From Bacillota bacterium (GTDB lineage: Bacteria; Bacillota; Bacilli; Paenibacillales; NBRC-103111), in contig JAEWIS010000038.1 of assembly GCA_023386955.1 (NCBI GenBank), forward strand, positions 372,001-436,000: a stretch of 64,000 bases of DNA. The letters run 5' to 3'. Numbering within the stretch: the first letter of the stretch is position 1; every line of letters starts with the position of its first letter. Made by a program: the position numbers and the translations under genes. The notes under the pieces are model-generated. The model made no database searches, was not told the DNA's origin, and saw only the letters and a list, made by a program, of their open reading frames with translations. Below, in pieces: positions 9,210 through 17,645 of this stretch.

Positions 9210-10424
9210 TTATTCGGCCAAAAATGCCTGATGGAGCGCTTTTACGGACTTCACCAGGTCCGTCCCCTGCACCAGCACCCAAATGGTAGCATTGGAATCG
9301 GCTGACTGGAGGATGCTGATATCTTCATTGGTTAAGGCTTCTACAATATGCGCCATAATCCCGGGAACCCCGTGAATGCCTCCGCCGATAACAGAAACCT
9401 TGGCGCAGCCGGGGGTAAGTCTGGGCTCAAAGCCCATATCCTGCAGTGCCGCCTCCGCACGTTTGCCCTCATGATCGAAGACCGTGTACATCACACCGGA
9501 AGGATTCACATTGATGAAATCCACGCTGATCTGGCGCTCCGCCATAGCCTTGAACACCCGCACCTGCATGTCGAAGCCCGCCTGCGGATTTGGCACCACA
9601 ATCTGGGTTACGTTGGGCACGTGGGCAATACCGGTAACAAAACGGTCCCGCACTTCATTTCGTTCATGCTTCAGGGCGTCAAAGTTGGCTACCAGCGTGC
9701 CCTCGTCCTCCTCGAAGGTGGAGCGGACGCGGATGGGGAGATTGGCCTGCATCGCCACCTCTACTGCTCGGGGATGGATAACCTTCGCTCCGTTATGGGC
9801 CATGTTGACAATTTCGGAGAAGCTGACCTGGGACAGCAGACGGGCATTCTCCACCAGTCTCGGGTCAGCGGTTAGGATGCCGCCGACATCTGTAAAAATA
9901 TCGACAATTTCCGCCTTTAAGGCAACGCCCAATGCCGTAGCAGAGGTATCACTGCCGCCTCTGCCCAGGGTGGTGGAATCATCATTGGCCGTTTTGCCCT
10001 GAAAGCCGGTCACAATGGCAACCTTGCCCTGCTCCAGAACATCATGGATGCGGTTAGGGTGAATCGTCAGGATATGCGCATTGCCGAAATCATCGCTGGT
10101 AAGAATGCCTGCCTGCCCGCCTGTAAGCACGGCACTGGGAATTCCTTCGGCGTTCAGGCTGCTGCACAGGGTTGCAGCCGAGATCGTTTCGCCGCAGCAC
10201 ATGAGCAAGTCCCGCTCCCTGGCGGGAAGACTGTCCCCATTCTGGCGGACCAGCTCCAACAGTGTGTCCGTAGCATACGGGTCACCCTTTCTGCCCATTG
10301 CCGAAACCACAACCACCAACTGATAACCCAGCGACAATGCCTTGCGGATATGACGGATGACATGCTGACGCGCTTCGGGTGTGGATAATGACGTCCCCCC
10401 GAACTTCTGTACTAGAATCCGCAT
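9210..10424 (-). CDS. dapG: Aspartate kinase I (DapG type)
   Basis: Phosphorylates aspartate to open the lysine/diaminopimelate/dipicolinate pathway. The protein has 404 residues: an amino-acid-kinase domain starting at the conserved VQKFGGTSL, with GRGGSDTSA near residue 165, and two C-terminal ACT domains (from about residue 255) for feedback control. The ATG at 10424 was chosen because GGAGGGA precedes it and the resulting length equals that recalled for B. subtilis DapG; the in-frame upstream ATG gives a non-homologous extension. In B. subtilis asd lies between spoVFB and dapG; here there are only 86 bp. Confidence 0.95.
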   Translation of the reverse strand: MRILVQKFGGTSLSTPEARQHVIRHIRKALSLGYQLVVVVSAMGRKGDPYATDTLLELVRQNGDSLPARERDLLMCCGETISAATLCSSLNAEGIPSAVLTGGQAGILTSDDFGNAHILTIHPNRIHDVLEQGKVAIVTGFQGKTANDDSTTLGRGGSDTSATALGVALKAEIVDIFTDVGGILTADPRLVENARLLSQVSFSEIVNMAHNGAKVIHPRAVEVAMQANLPIRVRSTFEEDEGTLVANFDALKHERNEVRDRFVTGIAHVPNVTQIVVPNPQAGFDMQVRVFKAMAERQISVDFINVNPSGVMYTVFDHEGKRAEAALQDMGFEPRLTPGCAKVSVIGGGIHGVPGIMAHIVEALTNEDISILQSADSNATIWVLVQGTDLVKSVKALHQAFLAE

Positions 10425-10468
10425 CACTTCTCGTCCCTCCAGAGTTAGGCGTAACTTCAACCGGACTC

Positions 10469-10500
10469 AAGCGGCGCAGGGCCCCGCCGTTACGCCGCTT
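10469..10500 (-). other. Stem-loop between spoVFB and dapG
   Basis: An 8-bp perfect stem (AAGCGGCG/CGCCGCTT) with a GC-rich 16-nt loop and no following T tract. It may be a processing or stability element rather than a terminator. Confidence 0.4.
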
Positions 10501-10510
10501 CGAAAAAGCT

Positions 10511-11107
10511 TCAATATTTGAACCGTTCGATCACCATAGGCTGAAGCTGTTTGCCAAAAAGCGCCGCCTCGCAGGTCTCCAGCAGCAGATCCATCCGGGC
10601 GACCAGAGAATTGGGCTTGGCGGTTGGAGCATCCTGCCCGTATGGCACAAAATAGATGTTCTTGGCCACCAGCAACTTGGCAATGTTGGCCGCATTCAGG
10701 CCCAGCCCGTCGTTGGTGGAAATGGCCAGCACAAGAGGACGCTGGTTTCTCATTTGAGCCTTGGCCGCCATCAGAACAGGACTCTCCGTCATGGCATTGG
10801 CCAATTTGGCTGTGGTGTTGCCGGTGCAGGGAGCAATCGCCAGCACGTCCAAGAGCTTCGAAGGTCCCAGCGGTTCTGCATCTACAATTGTAGAAATAAT
10901 ATCATTCCCGGTTATATCTTTCAACCCCTTTTGCCAATCTTCCGACTTCCCGAACCGTGTGTCCGTGCTGAGCACACTGTAGGAAGCAATGGGGATGACA
11001 TTGGCTCCGGCGTCCACAAAACGCTGGATTTGGGGCATGGTTTCCTCAAAGGTGCAATGTGAACCCGTCAGGGCAAAACCTACCGTTTTCCCTTTCCAAA
11101 TACTCAT
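10511..11107 (-). CDS. spoVFB: Dipicolinate synthase subunit B
   Basis: The flavoprotein-like subunit of the enzyme that oxidises dihydrodipicolinate to dipicolinic acid in the mother cell. The 198-residue product belongs to the flavoprotein/Dfp superfamily: KTVGFALTGSHCTFEE at the N-terminus and LDVLAIAPCTGNTTAKLANAMT in the middle, as expected for SpoVFB. Its ATG overlaps the spoVFA stop in an ATGA arrangement, consistent with translational coupling. Expression is expected from the sigma-K promoter in front of spoVFA. Confidence 0.96.
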   Translation of the reverse strand: MSIWKGKTVGFALTGSHCTFEETMPQIQRFVDAGANVIPIASYSVLSTDTRFGKSEDWQKGLKDITGNDIISTIVDAEPLGPSKLLDVLAIAPCTGNTTAKLANAMTESPVLMAAKAQMRNQRPLVLAISTNDGLGLNAANIAKLLVAKNIYFVPYGQDAPTAKPNSLVARMDLLLETCEAALFGKQLQPMVIERFKY

Positions 11108-12003
11108 GGGGCATTCCCTCCCTTCACAAGATCCTCCATCAGAATATCCGCAACCGTCTTGGCGATGATCTTCCCTGCCGTCTTCGGCGCCACAATCCCG
11201 GGAAGCCCCGGAGCCAGCATAGCCTTGACACCGCGTTTTTCGGCAAACCGGAAGTCCGTGCCCCCCGGTCTGGAGGCCAAATCAATAATCAAGGCACGGT
11301 GAGGAATATGCGCTATCACCTGTGCGGTTACAATTGGAGCCGGAACCGTGTTGAACAGGAAATCCACATCCTGCACCTGGGCGATCAGATCCCGGGTATA
11401 AAAGGGCTGGAAGCCCATCTCCCACGCTCTTGCATAATCCTCCGGCTTGCGGACTCCGGCCTTAACATGGGCACCCAGCCCCTTCAAGGTACGGGCCAGG
11501 GTCAACCCCGTCCGTCCGATGCCCAGCACCATACTGACAGAGCCGTGGATCGTAAAATCGGTATGCTGAATCGCCATCATAATGGCGCCTTCCGCTGTGG
11601 GAATAGAATTGAAAATCGCCACATCGTCACGGTCAAACATTTCGACGAGCCGGATTCCCTCCTCCTTACACAACTCGCGGAGATAATTCTTGGCCATGCC
11701 TGTAAAAATCTTCGCATGCTTAGGCAGCGCCGCCACCAGTTCACGGGTCAGCACCAGCTCCTCCGTTCCGAAGACTGATTCCACCTTGCCTGCATCATCC
11801 GTGCCGACAGCCGGCAGAATGAGCACATCCGCCTTTTCCAGCACATCCAGCGTCAATTTGGCCCGGGCCGCTCCATTTATAGGCATCTGCAGATTGTCGA
11901 AGCCGATTAATTGCACACCTGCATCCAGCTCCAGCAGCTTCTGGATCACCTCCAACTGGCGGGCATCCCCGCCGATCAATACCACCTGCGTTTCGGTGAG
12001 CAC
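11104..12003 (-). CDS. spoVFA: Dipicolinate synthase subunit A
   Basis: The NAD(P)-binding subunit of dipicolinate synthase, needed to load the spore core with calcium dipicolinate. It has 299 residues, close to the B. subtilis length; an N-terminal dinucleotide-fold-like region (VVLIGGDARQLEVI) and a C-terminal Rossmann motif (VLGIGRTGLTLA). The GTG at 12003 was chosen because AAAGGGG lies about 9 bp upstream and the family N-terminus follows; longer in-frame starts would run through the sigma-K promoter. It is transcribed with spoVFB. Confidence 0.95.
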   Translation of the reverse strand: MLTETQVVLIGGDARQLEVIQKLLELDAGVQLIGFDNLQMPINGAARAKLTLDVLEKADVLILPAVGTDDAGKVESVFGTEELVLTRELVAALPKHAKIFTGMAKNYLRELCKEEGIRLVEMFDRDDVAIFNSIPTAEGAIMMAIQHTDFTIHGSVSMVLGIGRTGLTLARTLKGLGAHVKAGVRKPEDYARAWEMGFQPFYTRDLIAQVQDVDFLFNTVPAPIVTAQVIAHIPHRALIIDLASRPGGTDFRFAEKRGVKAMLAPGLPGIVAPKTAGKIIAKTVADILMEDLVKGGNAP

Positions 12004-12035
12004 CCATACACACCCCTTTCCGTCCTTCAATATCT

Positions 12036-12063
12036 CATGGTATGCGCGAGGGGAGCGCTGGGT
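12036..12063 (-). promoter_or_regulatory. Sigma-K promoter of spoVFA-spoVFB
   Basis: The minus strand carries ACC, exactly 16 bp, then CATACCATG, matching the sigma-K consensus ACM-N16-CATANNNTA at all but the last base. Transcription would start about 27 bp upstream of the spoVFA GTG. Sigma-K control of spoVF is established in B. subtilis. Confidence 0.8.
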
Positions 12064-12132
12064 TACTGCCCAGCCTGTCCGCTGGGAGCTTAGAGAGCAA
12101 ACCTGAACAGGCACCCTAATTCGCACAGAAAC

Positions 12133-12170
12133 AAAAAAACACCGGCATCTCCTGAGAGACCCGGCGTTTC
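12133..12170 (-). terminator. Intrinsic terminator of dut
   Basis: On the minus strand AAACGCCGG, inner TCTC/GAGA with a TCAG loop, CCGGTGTTT and a T tract. It separates dut from the sporulation-specific spoVF unit. Confidence 0.85.
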
Positions 12171-12201
12171 TTAACAGGCGGAGAATCCGCGCTATGTTGG
12201 T

Positions 12202-12648
12202 TTAGTTGGTTCCGGTATGCCCGAAGCCGCCGGCACCCCGTTCGGTGTCCGTCAGTGCTTCAACTTCCACCAGGGCTACCTCAGGTACAATCTGAATTAC
12301 CATCTGGGCAATCCGTTCGTTACGGGTGATGGTAAACGGCTCCTGCCCCAAATTAATGAGCAGCACCTTCACCTCGCCGCGGTAATCCGCATCTATGGTG
12401 CCCGGCGAGTTGAGGCAGGTGATGCCATGCTTCAACGCCAGCCCACTGCGCGGACGGACCTGGGCCTCCAGGCCACGCTCCATACTCATGGCAAACCCGG
12501 TAGGAATCAGCTTCCGCTCTCCGGGCTGCAGGATAACCGGCTCGGCTACCGCAGCGTGGAGATCAAAGCCGCTAGCCAGCTCTGACATCCGCTTGGGTAA
12601 GAGAACATCCTCATTGCCCGGCAGTCTTTTCAGTTGCACTTGAAACAA
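12202..12648 (-). CDS. dut: dUTP diphosphatase
   Basis: Hydrolyses dUTP to dUMP and pyrophosphate, keeping uracil out of DNA and feeding thymidylate synthesis. The 148-residue trimeric-type enzyme shows all expected motifs: SGFDLHA, RPRSGLA, the substrate-binding [12 protein letters not shown] with its conserved aspartate and tyrosine, ERIAQMVI and the C-terminal GAGGFGHTG arm. The TTG start lies 7 bp after AGGAGG. The first 38 bp overlap the end of the M16 peptidase gene in another frame, so the two are co-transcribed. Confidence 0.96.
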   Translation of the reverse strand: MFQVQLKRLPGNEDVLLPKRMSELASGFDLHAAVAEPVILQPGERKLIPTGFAMSMERGLEAQVRPRSGLALKHGITCLNSPGTIDADYRGEVKVLLINLGQEPFTITRNERIAQMVIQIVPEVALVEVEALTDTERGAGGFGHTGTN

Positions 12649-13891
12649 AGGTATCCCTCCTGAATTCCTTGATGGCTTCGTTCGACTGGCCTACCATGGC
12701 CAATGCAAACGGACGGTTGAAAATCTCCCGGGTCAGCTCCCGCACCTGCTCCAGCTGTACGCTTTCGATACGCTCAATGATCTCATCTAAGGTGTAGTGC
12801 CTGCCCAGCATCAGCTCGTTTTTGCCCAACCGGTTCATGCGGCTGCTGGTGCTTTCGAGACTCAGAATCAGGCTGCCCTTCAGCTGCTCCTTGCCCTTGC
12901 GCAGCTCGGCCTCGGACATGCCGTTGTGGATGATGTCCCCGATAATCTCCATGGAGACCTTCAGCACTTCCTCGGTTTGTTTCGGCGCTGTGCCGGTATA
13001 GATGGTAAATACGCCGGAGTCCAGATACGCCGTATGATACGAATAGACCGAATAAGCCAGCCCTCTTTTTTCGCGGATCTCCTGGAACAGACGGGAGCTC
13101 ATGCCGCCGCCGATGGCGTTGTTCAAAAGAATCATGGCATACTGCCGTTCATCCTTCATAGAGCAGCCCGGCAAGGACAGACAGATGTGGTTTTGCTCCG
13201 TTGTTTTATGATGGTAGAGCAAATCCGAATGGAATACCGGCTTCTCCAGAGGGATGTCCCTCCCGGCATTGGCGTACCCGCCGAAGTGCTCCTCCACCAG
13301 CTTCATCACATCGTCATTGAAATTGCCGGCCATGCTCACCACAATGTTGCCGATGCCGTAAAACTCCTCCATATATGTCTTCAGATCCTCGGATTGGAAT
13401 CGGTGGAGATTTTCCTCCAGACCCAGAATGGTCTGCCCGAGGGAGTGATCGCCGAATACCGCTTTGGCCATCAGGTCATGGACCAGATCATCCGGAGTAT
13501 CCTCGTACATGGAGATTTCCTCCAGGATGACGTTGCGCTCCTTATCCAGCTCCACCGGATCGAAGCGGGAGTGGAAGAACATATCCGCCAGCACCTCCAT
13601 GGCCAGAGGCAGATGCTCATCCAGAACCTTCACGTAGTAGCAGGTATATTCCTTGGTGGTAAACGCATTTATGTTACCGCCGATGCCATCGAAAATCTCC
13701 GCAATATCCTTGGCGGAATGGCGGTCCGTTCCTTTAAACAGCATGTGCTCGATAAAGTGGGAAATCCCGTTTTGGGCACGGGTCTCGTTGCGGGAGCCCG
13801 TTTTGGCCCATATGCCAAAGGAAACGGACCGGCAAGTGGGGATATGCTCCAGCACAACTCTCAATCCGTTAGGCAATGTATAATGATTCAA
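12611..13891 (-). CDS. mlpA: M16 family zinc peptidase, MlpA/YmxG type
   Basis: A 426-residue pitrilysin-type metalloprotease. The inverted zinc motif HFIEH is at residues 45-49 and the distal glutamate is expected in [14 protein letters not shown] near residue 120; the C-terminal M16 half runs from about 200. The position after a YlxY-like deacetylase and before dut/spoVF corresponds to B. subtilis mlpA (ymxG), which influences secreted protease production; that role is transferred, not shown. A TTG start follows AAGGAGG. An 8-bp hairpin with a TTAC loop lies just upstream of the ribosome site. Confidence 0.9.
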   Translation of the reverse strand: MNHYTLPNGLRVVLEHIPTCRSVSFGIWAKTGSRNETRAQNGISHFIEHMLFKGTDRHSAKDIAEIFDGIGGNINAFTTKEYTCYYVKVLDEHLPLAMEVLADMFFHSRFDPVELDKERNVILEEISMYEDTPDDLVHDLMAKAVFGDHSLGQTILGLEENLHRFQSEDLKTYMEEFYGIGNIVVSMAGNFNDDVMKLVEEHFGGYANAGRDIPLEKPVFHSDLLYHHKTTEQNHICLSLPGCSMKDERQYAMILLNNAIGGGMSSRLFQEIREKRGLAYSVYSYHTAYLDSGVFTIYTGTAPKQTEEVLKVSMEIIGDIIHNGMSEAELRKGKEQLKGSLILSLESTSSRMNRLGKNELMLGRHYTLDEIIERIESVQLEQVRELTREIFNRPFALAMVGQSNEAIKEFRRDTFVSSATEKTAGQ

Positions 13892-13909
13892 ATGTGTTCC
13901 TCCTTAAGG

Positions 13910-13929
13910 GTTTTCGCGTAAGCGAAAAC
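13910..13929 (-). other. Perfect stem-loop in the leader of the M16 peptidase gene
   Basis: GTTTTCGC and GCGAAAAC form an 8-bp perfect stem around a 4-nt loop, about 6 bp upstream of the AAGGAGG ribosome site. It has no T tract, so a role in stability or start accessibility is possible. Confidence 0.5.
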
Positions 13930-13982
13930 TGGCTTCGCAAGCATCCGTGGGTCATTCTTCGTGCTGCGCAACCTTAAGTTTA

Positions 13983-15053
13983 TCACTTGCCCAGACTGGT
14001 TTCCAGTTCCGGCACCCGTTCGGGAGAAATTAATTCACTAACCGTGCCCAAGGCAAGCCTCTTTTGCTTGGCAGCCCTGATCATGCCGGGCAGTGCCTGG
14101 GAGGCCGAGGCAGTGGGATGCATCAGAATCATGGCCCCCGGCTCCAGCTTGGACGTTATCTTGGTGACCACATCCTCCGCCCGGGGCTTTTGCCAATCCA
14201 CCGTATCGATAGTCCACAGAATGGTCCGCAGCTTCATGCTGTATGCAATCTCAACTGTCTCCTGGTCGTAATCCCCTGAAGGTGGAGCAAACAGCGTATT
14301 TTTTACCCCGATCTTCTCCAGCAGCTCCTGGGTTTTGCGGATTTCCTCCTCCGCCTTGGTGCGGGACAGCTGGCTCATATTCTTATGTGTATAGGCGTGA
14401 TTGGACAGTTCATGCCCGGCCGCTCCGATTTCCTTGGCCTTCTCCAGATTTTTAGACAACCAGGTCCCGTCAAAAAAGAAGGTGGCATGGACATTTTCCT
14501 TTCGCAGCGTTTCCAGCATGGAAGGCAGATACTCATCTCCCCAGGCCACATTAATCATCATGGACACCATTTTTTTGTCAGGATTGCCCCGGTAAATGGG
14601 CTGCGCCCCCAGATCATCCAGCTTTACCTGCGGTGTTATCTCCTTATATACATAAGGAATTGGGCTTCCCGACGGAAGCGGCAGGGCCAGCCGGTAGGTT
14701 TTGTCCACGTCGATCTCCCGTCCGTTCAGCTCCGGGATGGCCTTCCAGATCCGGTCCAGCCGGGCATTCTTAGGAGAGATGCGGGTTTTCTCGGCTTCAT
14801 CCCGGATCCGCTCCAGAAGCTGCGGGTCGGAGTCCTCCGCCGCGCGGCCCCATACGGCCACTGCCTGGGGTTCTCCTCCAGGAAGTGATGCCTCCCTTAC
14901 GCTTGCGGCAGTCATCCGCCTCTGCTGGGTCCCGGTCCCGTTTTGCACATCCGTTATATACTGCATCACCGCAGGCGTGCGGCTGATCCCCCATACCATC
15001 AATGCCACCGACAACAGTGTCAGGGCTTTTATCCGCGGATCTCTCACATTCAT
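13983..15053 (-). CDS. ylxY: YlxY-like polysaccharide deacetylase-family sporulation protein
   Basis: A 356-residue exported or membrane-anchored protein: an N-terminal hydrophobic helix (ALTLLSVALMVWG), an extended region to about residue 160, then a NodB-homology domain. The His motif SNHAYTHKN is kept, as are WTIDTVDW and GAMILMHPT, but the first motif, normally TFDDG, reads NVAWGDE, so the catalytic and metal-binding aspartates are not in place and FAPPSGDYD lacks the usual arginine. Catalysis is therefore doubtful. Position downstream of pnp and before the M16 gene matches B. subtilis ylxY; two regulator genes intervene here. Confidence 0.85.
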   Translation of the reverse strand: MNVRDPRIKALTLLSVALMVWGISRTPAVMQYITDVQNGTGTQQRRMTAASVREASLPGGEPQAVAVWGRAAEDSDPQLLERIRDEAEKTRISPKNARLDRIWKAIPELNGREIDVDKTYRLALPLPSGSPIPYVYKEITPQVKLDDLGAQPIYRGNPDKKMVSMMINVAWGDEYLPSMLETLRKENVHATFFFDGTWLSKNLEKAKEIGAAGHELSNHAYTHKNMSQLSRTKAEEEIRKTQELLEKIGVKNTLFAPPSGDYDQETVEIAYSMKLRTILWTIDTVDWQKPRAEDVVTKITSKLEPGAMILMHPTASASQALPGMIRAAKQKRLALGTVSELISPERVPELETSLGK

Positions 15054-15320
15054 GTACGTTAAGCACCTCTACATATACTTATTTTTCTCATAGTATGCCT
15101 AATTGGACAAGGTTATGTGATGAGGAATGCAAAAAAATCCGCCCCGCGCCGGAAAAGGCGTATAGGGGCAGATACGAAGGGACCTATGGTCAGACAGAGA
15201 TAGCTGCATGGTGAGGAAACCAAACTATACAGGGTAAGTCATGCCCACTGAGATGAGGCATTTTGAGCAATAGCAATAATTTTATGTATGCTACTCCATA
15301 CTCGTGCGGCCACCTGCATT

Positions 15321-16268
15321 TCAGGAGCGGGCAGGCTGCCGGAGCACTATAGGCACAAACAAATCCATCATATGGTATCCCGTACACTCTTTAAACACCT
15401 TCGGCGTAAAAATATGTCCCATATCATAACGTTCATGCGGATCATTAGCGGAGGTCGATACCTCAAAGTGCTCATTCTGATCCACCCACTTGTGAATCAG
15501 GGCATTCACCTTCGGTATTTCGTCACCATCAATTGCGGATGCAACCGCATACAATCCGCCCGGAAAAGAAATGACCTCAAATCCGCCGGTATCCTCCATT
15601 CCATGGGTCAGCGCAAACAGCCACTCGAACCGGTTGGTCCGGGTATTAAACCACATAAAATCCCGGGGTGTCAGGTAATGCCGGGTATCGATGGCGCTGA
15701 ACCAACGGTCAAATACCTCCAGTTCCGCCTCTCCCGAACAGGCCATTTTCACCGGAGGGAGCTTGATCACACGGACATCAGGCAGCCGCTCCAGCTTCTC
15801 CGTCACCTCCAGCATCCGGGTAACTGTTTCCGGCTGATCCTCATCGAGGGAAGCAGCAACCAGCTGGCCTTCCATTCCTTTGGCTTTTTCGAACAGAAGG
15901 CGGATATCCCCGGCATCGGGAAAAGGAGAACCTTCAATCAGCCGGATAAACTCCAGCACAATCTCCTTCAGCTCCTGCAAAAGCGCCATCTCCCCATCGA
16001 TACCCGCTACCTTCCCGCTAAGCACCTCCATTAATACCTCCGTACCGGGAGAACTGAAAATGCGGGAGATATCCTTTACACTAATGTTCAGCTTGCGCAA
16101 CACCAGAATCTGCTCCAGCCGTTTTAACGCCTGTCCGTCATACATCCGGTACGCATAATCTCCGCTTCGTACACTCGCAAGCAGACCCATGTCCTCGTAA
16201 TACCGGAGCGTGCGGGCCGTAATATCATACTTCAACGCCACTTCCCTGATCTTCACCAGCTCTTCCAT
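15321..16268 (-). CDS. MerR-family regulator with GyrI-like effector domain
   Basis: A 315-residue transcription factor. Residues 5-75 form a MerR winged helix (VKIREVALKYDITARTLRYYEDMGLL), 80-140 the dimerisation coiled coil, and about 160-310 resembles the GyrI/BmrR ligand domain. Such proteins bind hydrophobic or cationic drugs and untwist promoters with long spacers. Exactly such a promoter (19-bp spacer) precedes the gene, implying autoregulation. No transporter or other obvious target gene is adjacent. With the AraC-type gene next door it interrupts the pnp-ylxY order, suggesting insertion. The ligand is unknown. Confidence 0.85.
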   Translation of the reverse strand: MEELVKIREVALKYDITARTLRYYEDMGLLASVRSGDYAYRMYDGQALKRLEQILVLRKLNISVKDISRIFSSPGTEVLMEVLSGKVAGIDGEMALLQELKEIVLEFIRLIEGSPFPDAGDIRLLFEKAKGMEGQLVAASLDEDQPETVTRMLEVTEKLERLPDVRVIKLPPVKMACSGEAELEVFDRWFSAIDTRHYLTPRDFMWFNTRTNRFEWLFALTHGMEDTGGFEVISFPGGLYAVASAIDGDEIPKVNALIHKWVDQNEHFEVSTSANDPHERYDMGHIFTPKVFKECTGYHMMDLFVPIVLRQPARS

Positions 16269-16306
16269 GCTAACTCCTCCCAGCTAAGCCTGATTTCTGC
16301 AGCTTC

Positions 16307-16337
16307 AGCATACTCCCTTCCCCTGCGTCAAAGTCAA
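16307..16337 (-). promoter_or_regulatory. MerR-type promoter with 19-bp spacer
   Basis: The minus strand shows TTGACT, a 19-bp spacer and TATGCT, the over-long spacing that MerR activators correct. The predicted leader to the MerR gene ATG is about 30 nt. Confidence 0.75.
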
Positions 16338-16389
16338 GGGGCAGGACCGAAAATTTATAAGCTGGAAGAGCCGTGTCAGGATATATGGA

Positions 16390-17358
16390 TTATAGCTTCC
16401 GCACAGGCCGGATATACTTCCACAACCGCTCCGGATCATGAAACACATAAACGATTCGGCCGGGTGACGTATCCAAGCAGTAACCGCTGCCGGCAAAATC
16501 AAAGTCTGCCATGGCCTTCTCCAACTTTTCCTCCACACTGCGGTTTTCCTGTTCATAATCAAAGGGCCCATGTTCAAAAACCATATACTCGGCTTCGGGA
16601 ATATCCATCATAAGCATTTGCGGCGGTATTTCGCCTTTATAGTCAACAGGAAGACGGACACCGTAACACTCCGTACGGGGAATTCCCCAATCACAGAGCC
16701 TGCCATCCGGATCATGGATGTACGCCATAATTTGACCGCTGCCGCTGTTGGTTTCGCTCCCACCATCGTCATCCAGCTTGCCCTTGATGCTGTCGAGTAA
16801 ACCGCAAATCGTCTCACAGTCCTGCCCCGGAATAACACTTTGCTTTTGCCAAAAATCCCAATATCCATTACTCTCATAGTTCTTAATGTGTAAAAATTTG
16901 TGTGCGGGAATCGTGACGCCATAAATCTTTAGATCATCTGTAGACTTCATCATTCCAATCTCCCCCAACCCAAAAAAGTAGCGGTCAAAGGGGTTGATTT
17001 TGGTACGAAGCACAAGAGGCAGAGGTTTTTTGCGATACTCGCTTGGCGTCACCCCATAGGCTGCCTTAAATGCCCGGGTAAACGCTTCATGAGAGGAAAA
17101 GCCATAATCAAAGGCAATATCCAACATGCTTTTTTCGCTGTCCCGTACCTCTTTGAGCGCAAAGGCTAAATTCCTGTGCCGCAGATAATCCCTAAAAGGC
17201 ATACCCGATATTTCTTTAAACTTTCGAGTCGTATGAAATTCGGAATAACCCAACTTGCGAGAGAGAAAATGCAACGTTATTGCTTCACCATTCTGATTTT
17301 TAATGCACTCATCAATTTCATCGACGATGAGTTGAATTTGCTTCTGCCACTCGTACAT
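16390..17358 (-). CDS. AraC-family regulator with GyrI-like effector domain
   Basis: A 322-residue regulator of the Rob/SoxS-GyrI arrangement. Residues 10-105 carry two helix-turn-helix units (LSRKLGYSEFHTTRKFKE and DIAFDYGFSSHEAFTRAFKAAYGVTPSEYR). From about residue 145 onward there is a ligand domain ending in YVFHDPERLW, similar in type to the adjacent MerR-family protein. The ATG at 17358 has GGGGTG 9 bp upstream; a GTG at 17370 is the alternative. Target genes are unknown; drug or metabolite sensing is an inference from the domain. Confidence 0.85.
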   Translation of the reverse strand: MYEWQKQIQLIVDEIDECIKNQNGEAITLHFLSRKLGYSEFHTTRKFKEISGMPFRDYLRHRNLAFALKEVRDSEKSMLDIAFDYGFSSHEAFTRAFKAAYGVTPSEYRKKPLPLVLRTKINPFDRYFFGLGEIGMMKSTDDLKIYGVTIPAHKFLHIKNYESNGYWDFWQKQSVIPGQDCETICGLLDSIKGKLDDDGGSETNSGSGQIMAYIHDPDGRLCDWGIPRTECYGVRLPVDYKGEIPPQMLMMDIPEAEYMVFEHGPFDYEQENRSVEEKLEKAMADFDFAGSGYCLDTSPGRIVYVFHDPERLWKYIRPVRKL

Positions 17359-17393
17359 TCGTTTGTTCACCCCGTTTCAACCACTCTATAGCC

Positions 17394-17399
17394 ATTATA
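17394..17399 (-). promoter_or_regulatory. Probable -10 element of the AraC-family gene
   Basis: The minus strand has a perfect TATAAT 35 bp upstream of the chosen ATG. No good -35 is present at 16-18 bp, which would fit an activator-dependent promoter. Confidence 0.45.
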
Positions 17400-17453
17400 G
17401 GGTAAAGGAAATTGCGAGACTTGATTTGACTTGCGGAATAGGCTGAAGCCTCT

Positions 17454-17645
17454 AAGGTTTGGTCTGCTGAGGACCAGGAGCCAGCGGAGCGACGCGGAAT
17501 GGTCAAGGTTTAAGGTTTTGACCTGCCAACGACCAGGAGCCAGCGGAAGCGACGCGGAATGGTCAGGCTTTTAAGGGTTTGGGGTCTGCCAACGACCAGG
17601 GAGCCAGCGGAAGCGACGCGGAATGGTCAGGCTTTTAAGGGTTTG
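17454..17645. repeat. Three tandem imperfect repeats of about 60 bp
   Basis: Three copies of a 33-35 bp core at 17472-17504, 17531-17564 and 17594-17628 begin GACCAGGAGCCAGCGG and end GACGCGGAATGGTC. Each core is bounded by GACCA and TGGTC, so it could fold. The cores are joined by variable spacers rich in AAGGGTTTGG. There is no coding frame through all copies because unit lengths differ (starts 59 and 63 bp apart). Confidence 0.85.

Noticed and set aside
17454..17645. CRISPR array
   Set aside because: The cores are imperfect, differ in length and have only three units; spacers are related to each other and no cas gene is near.
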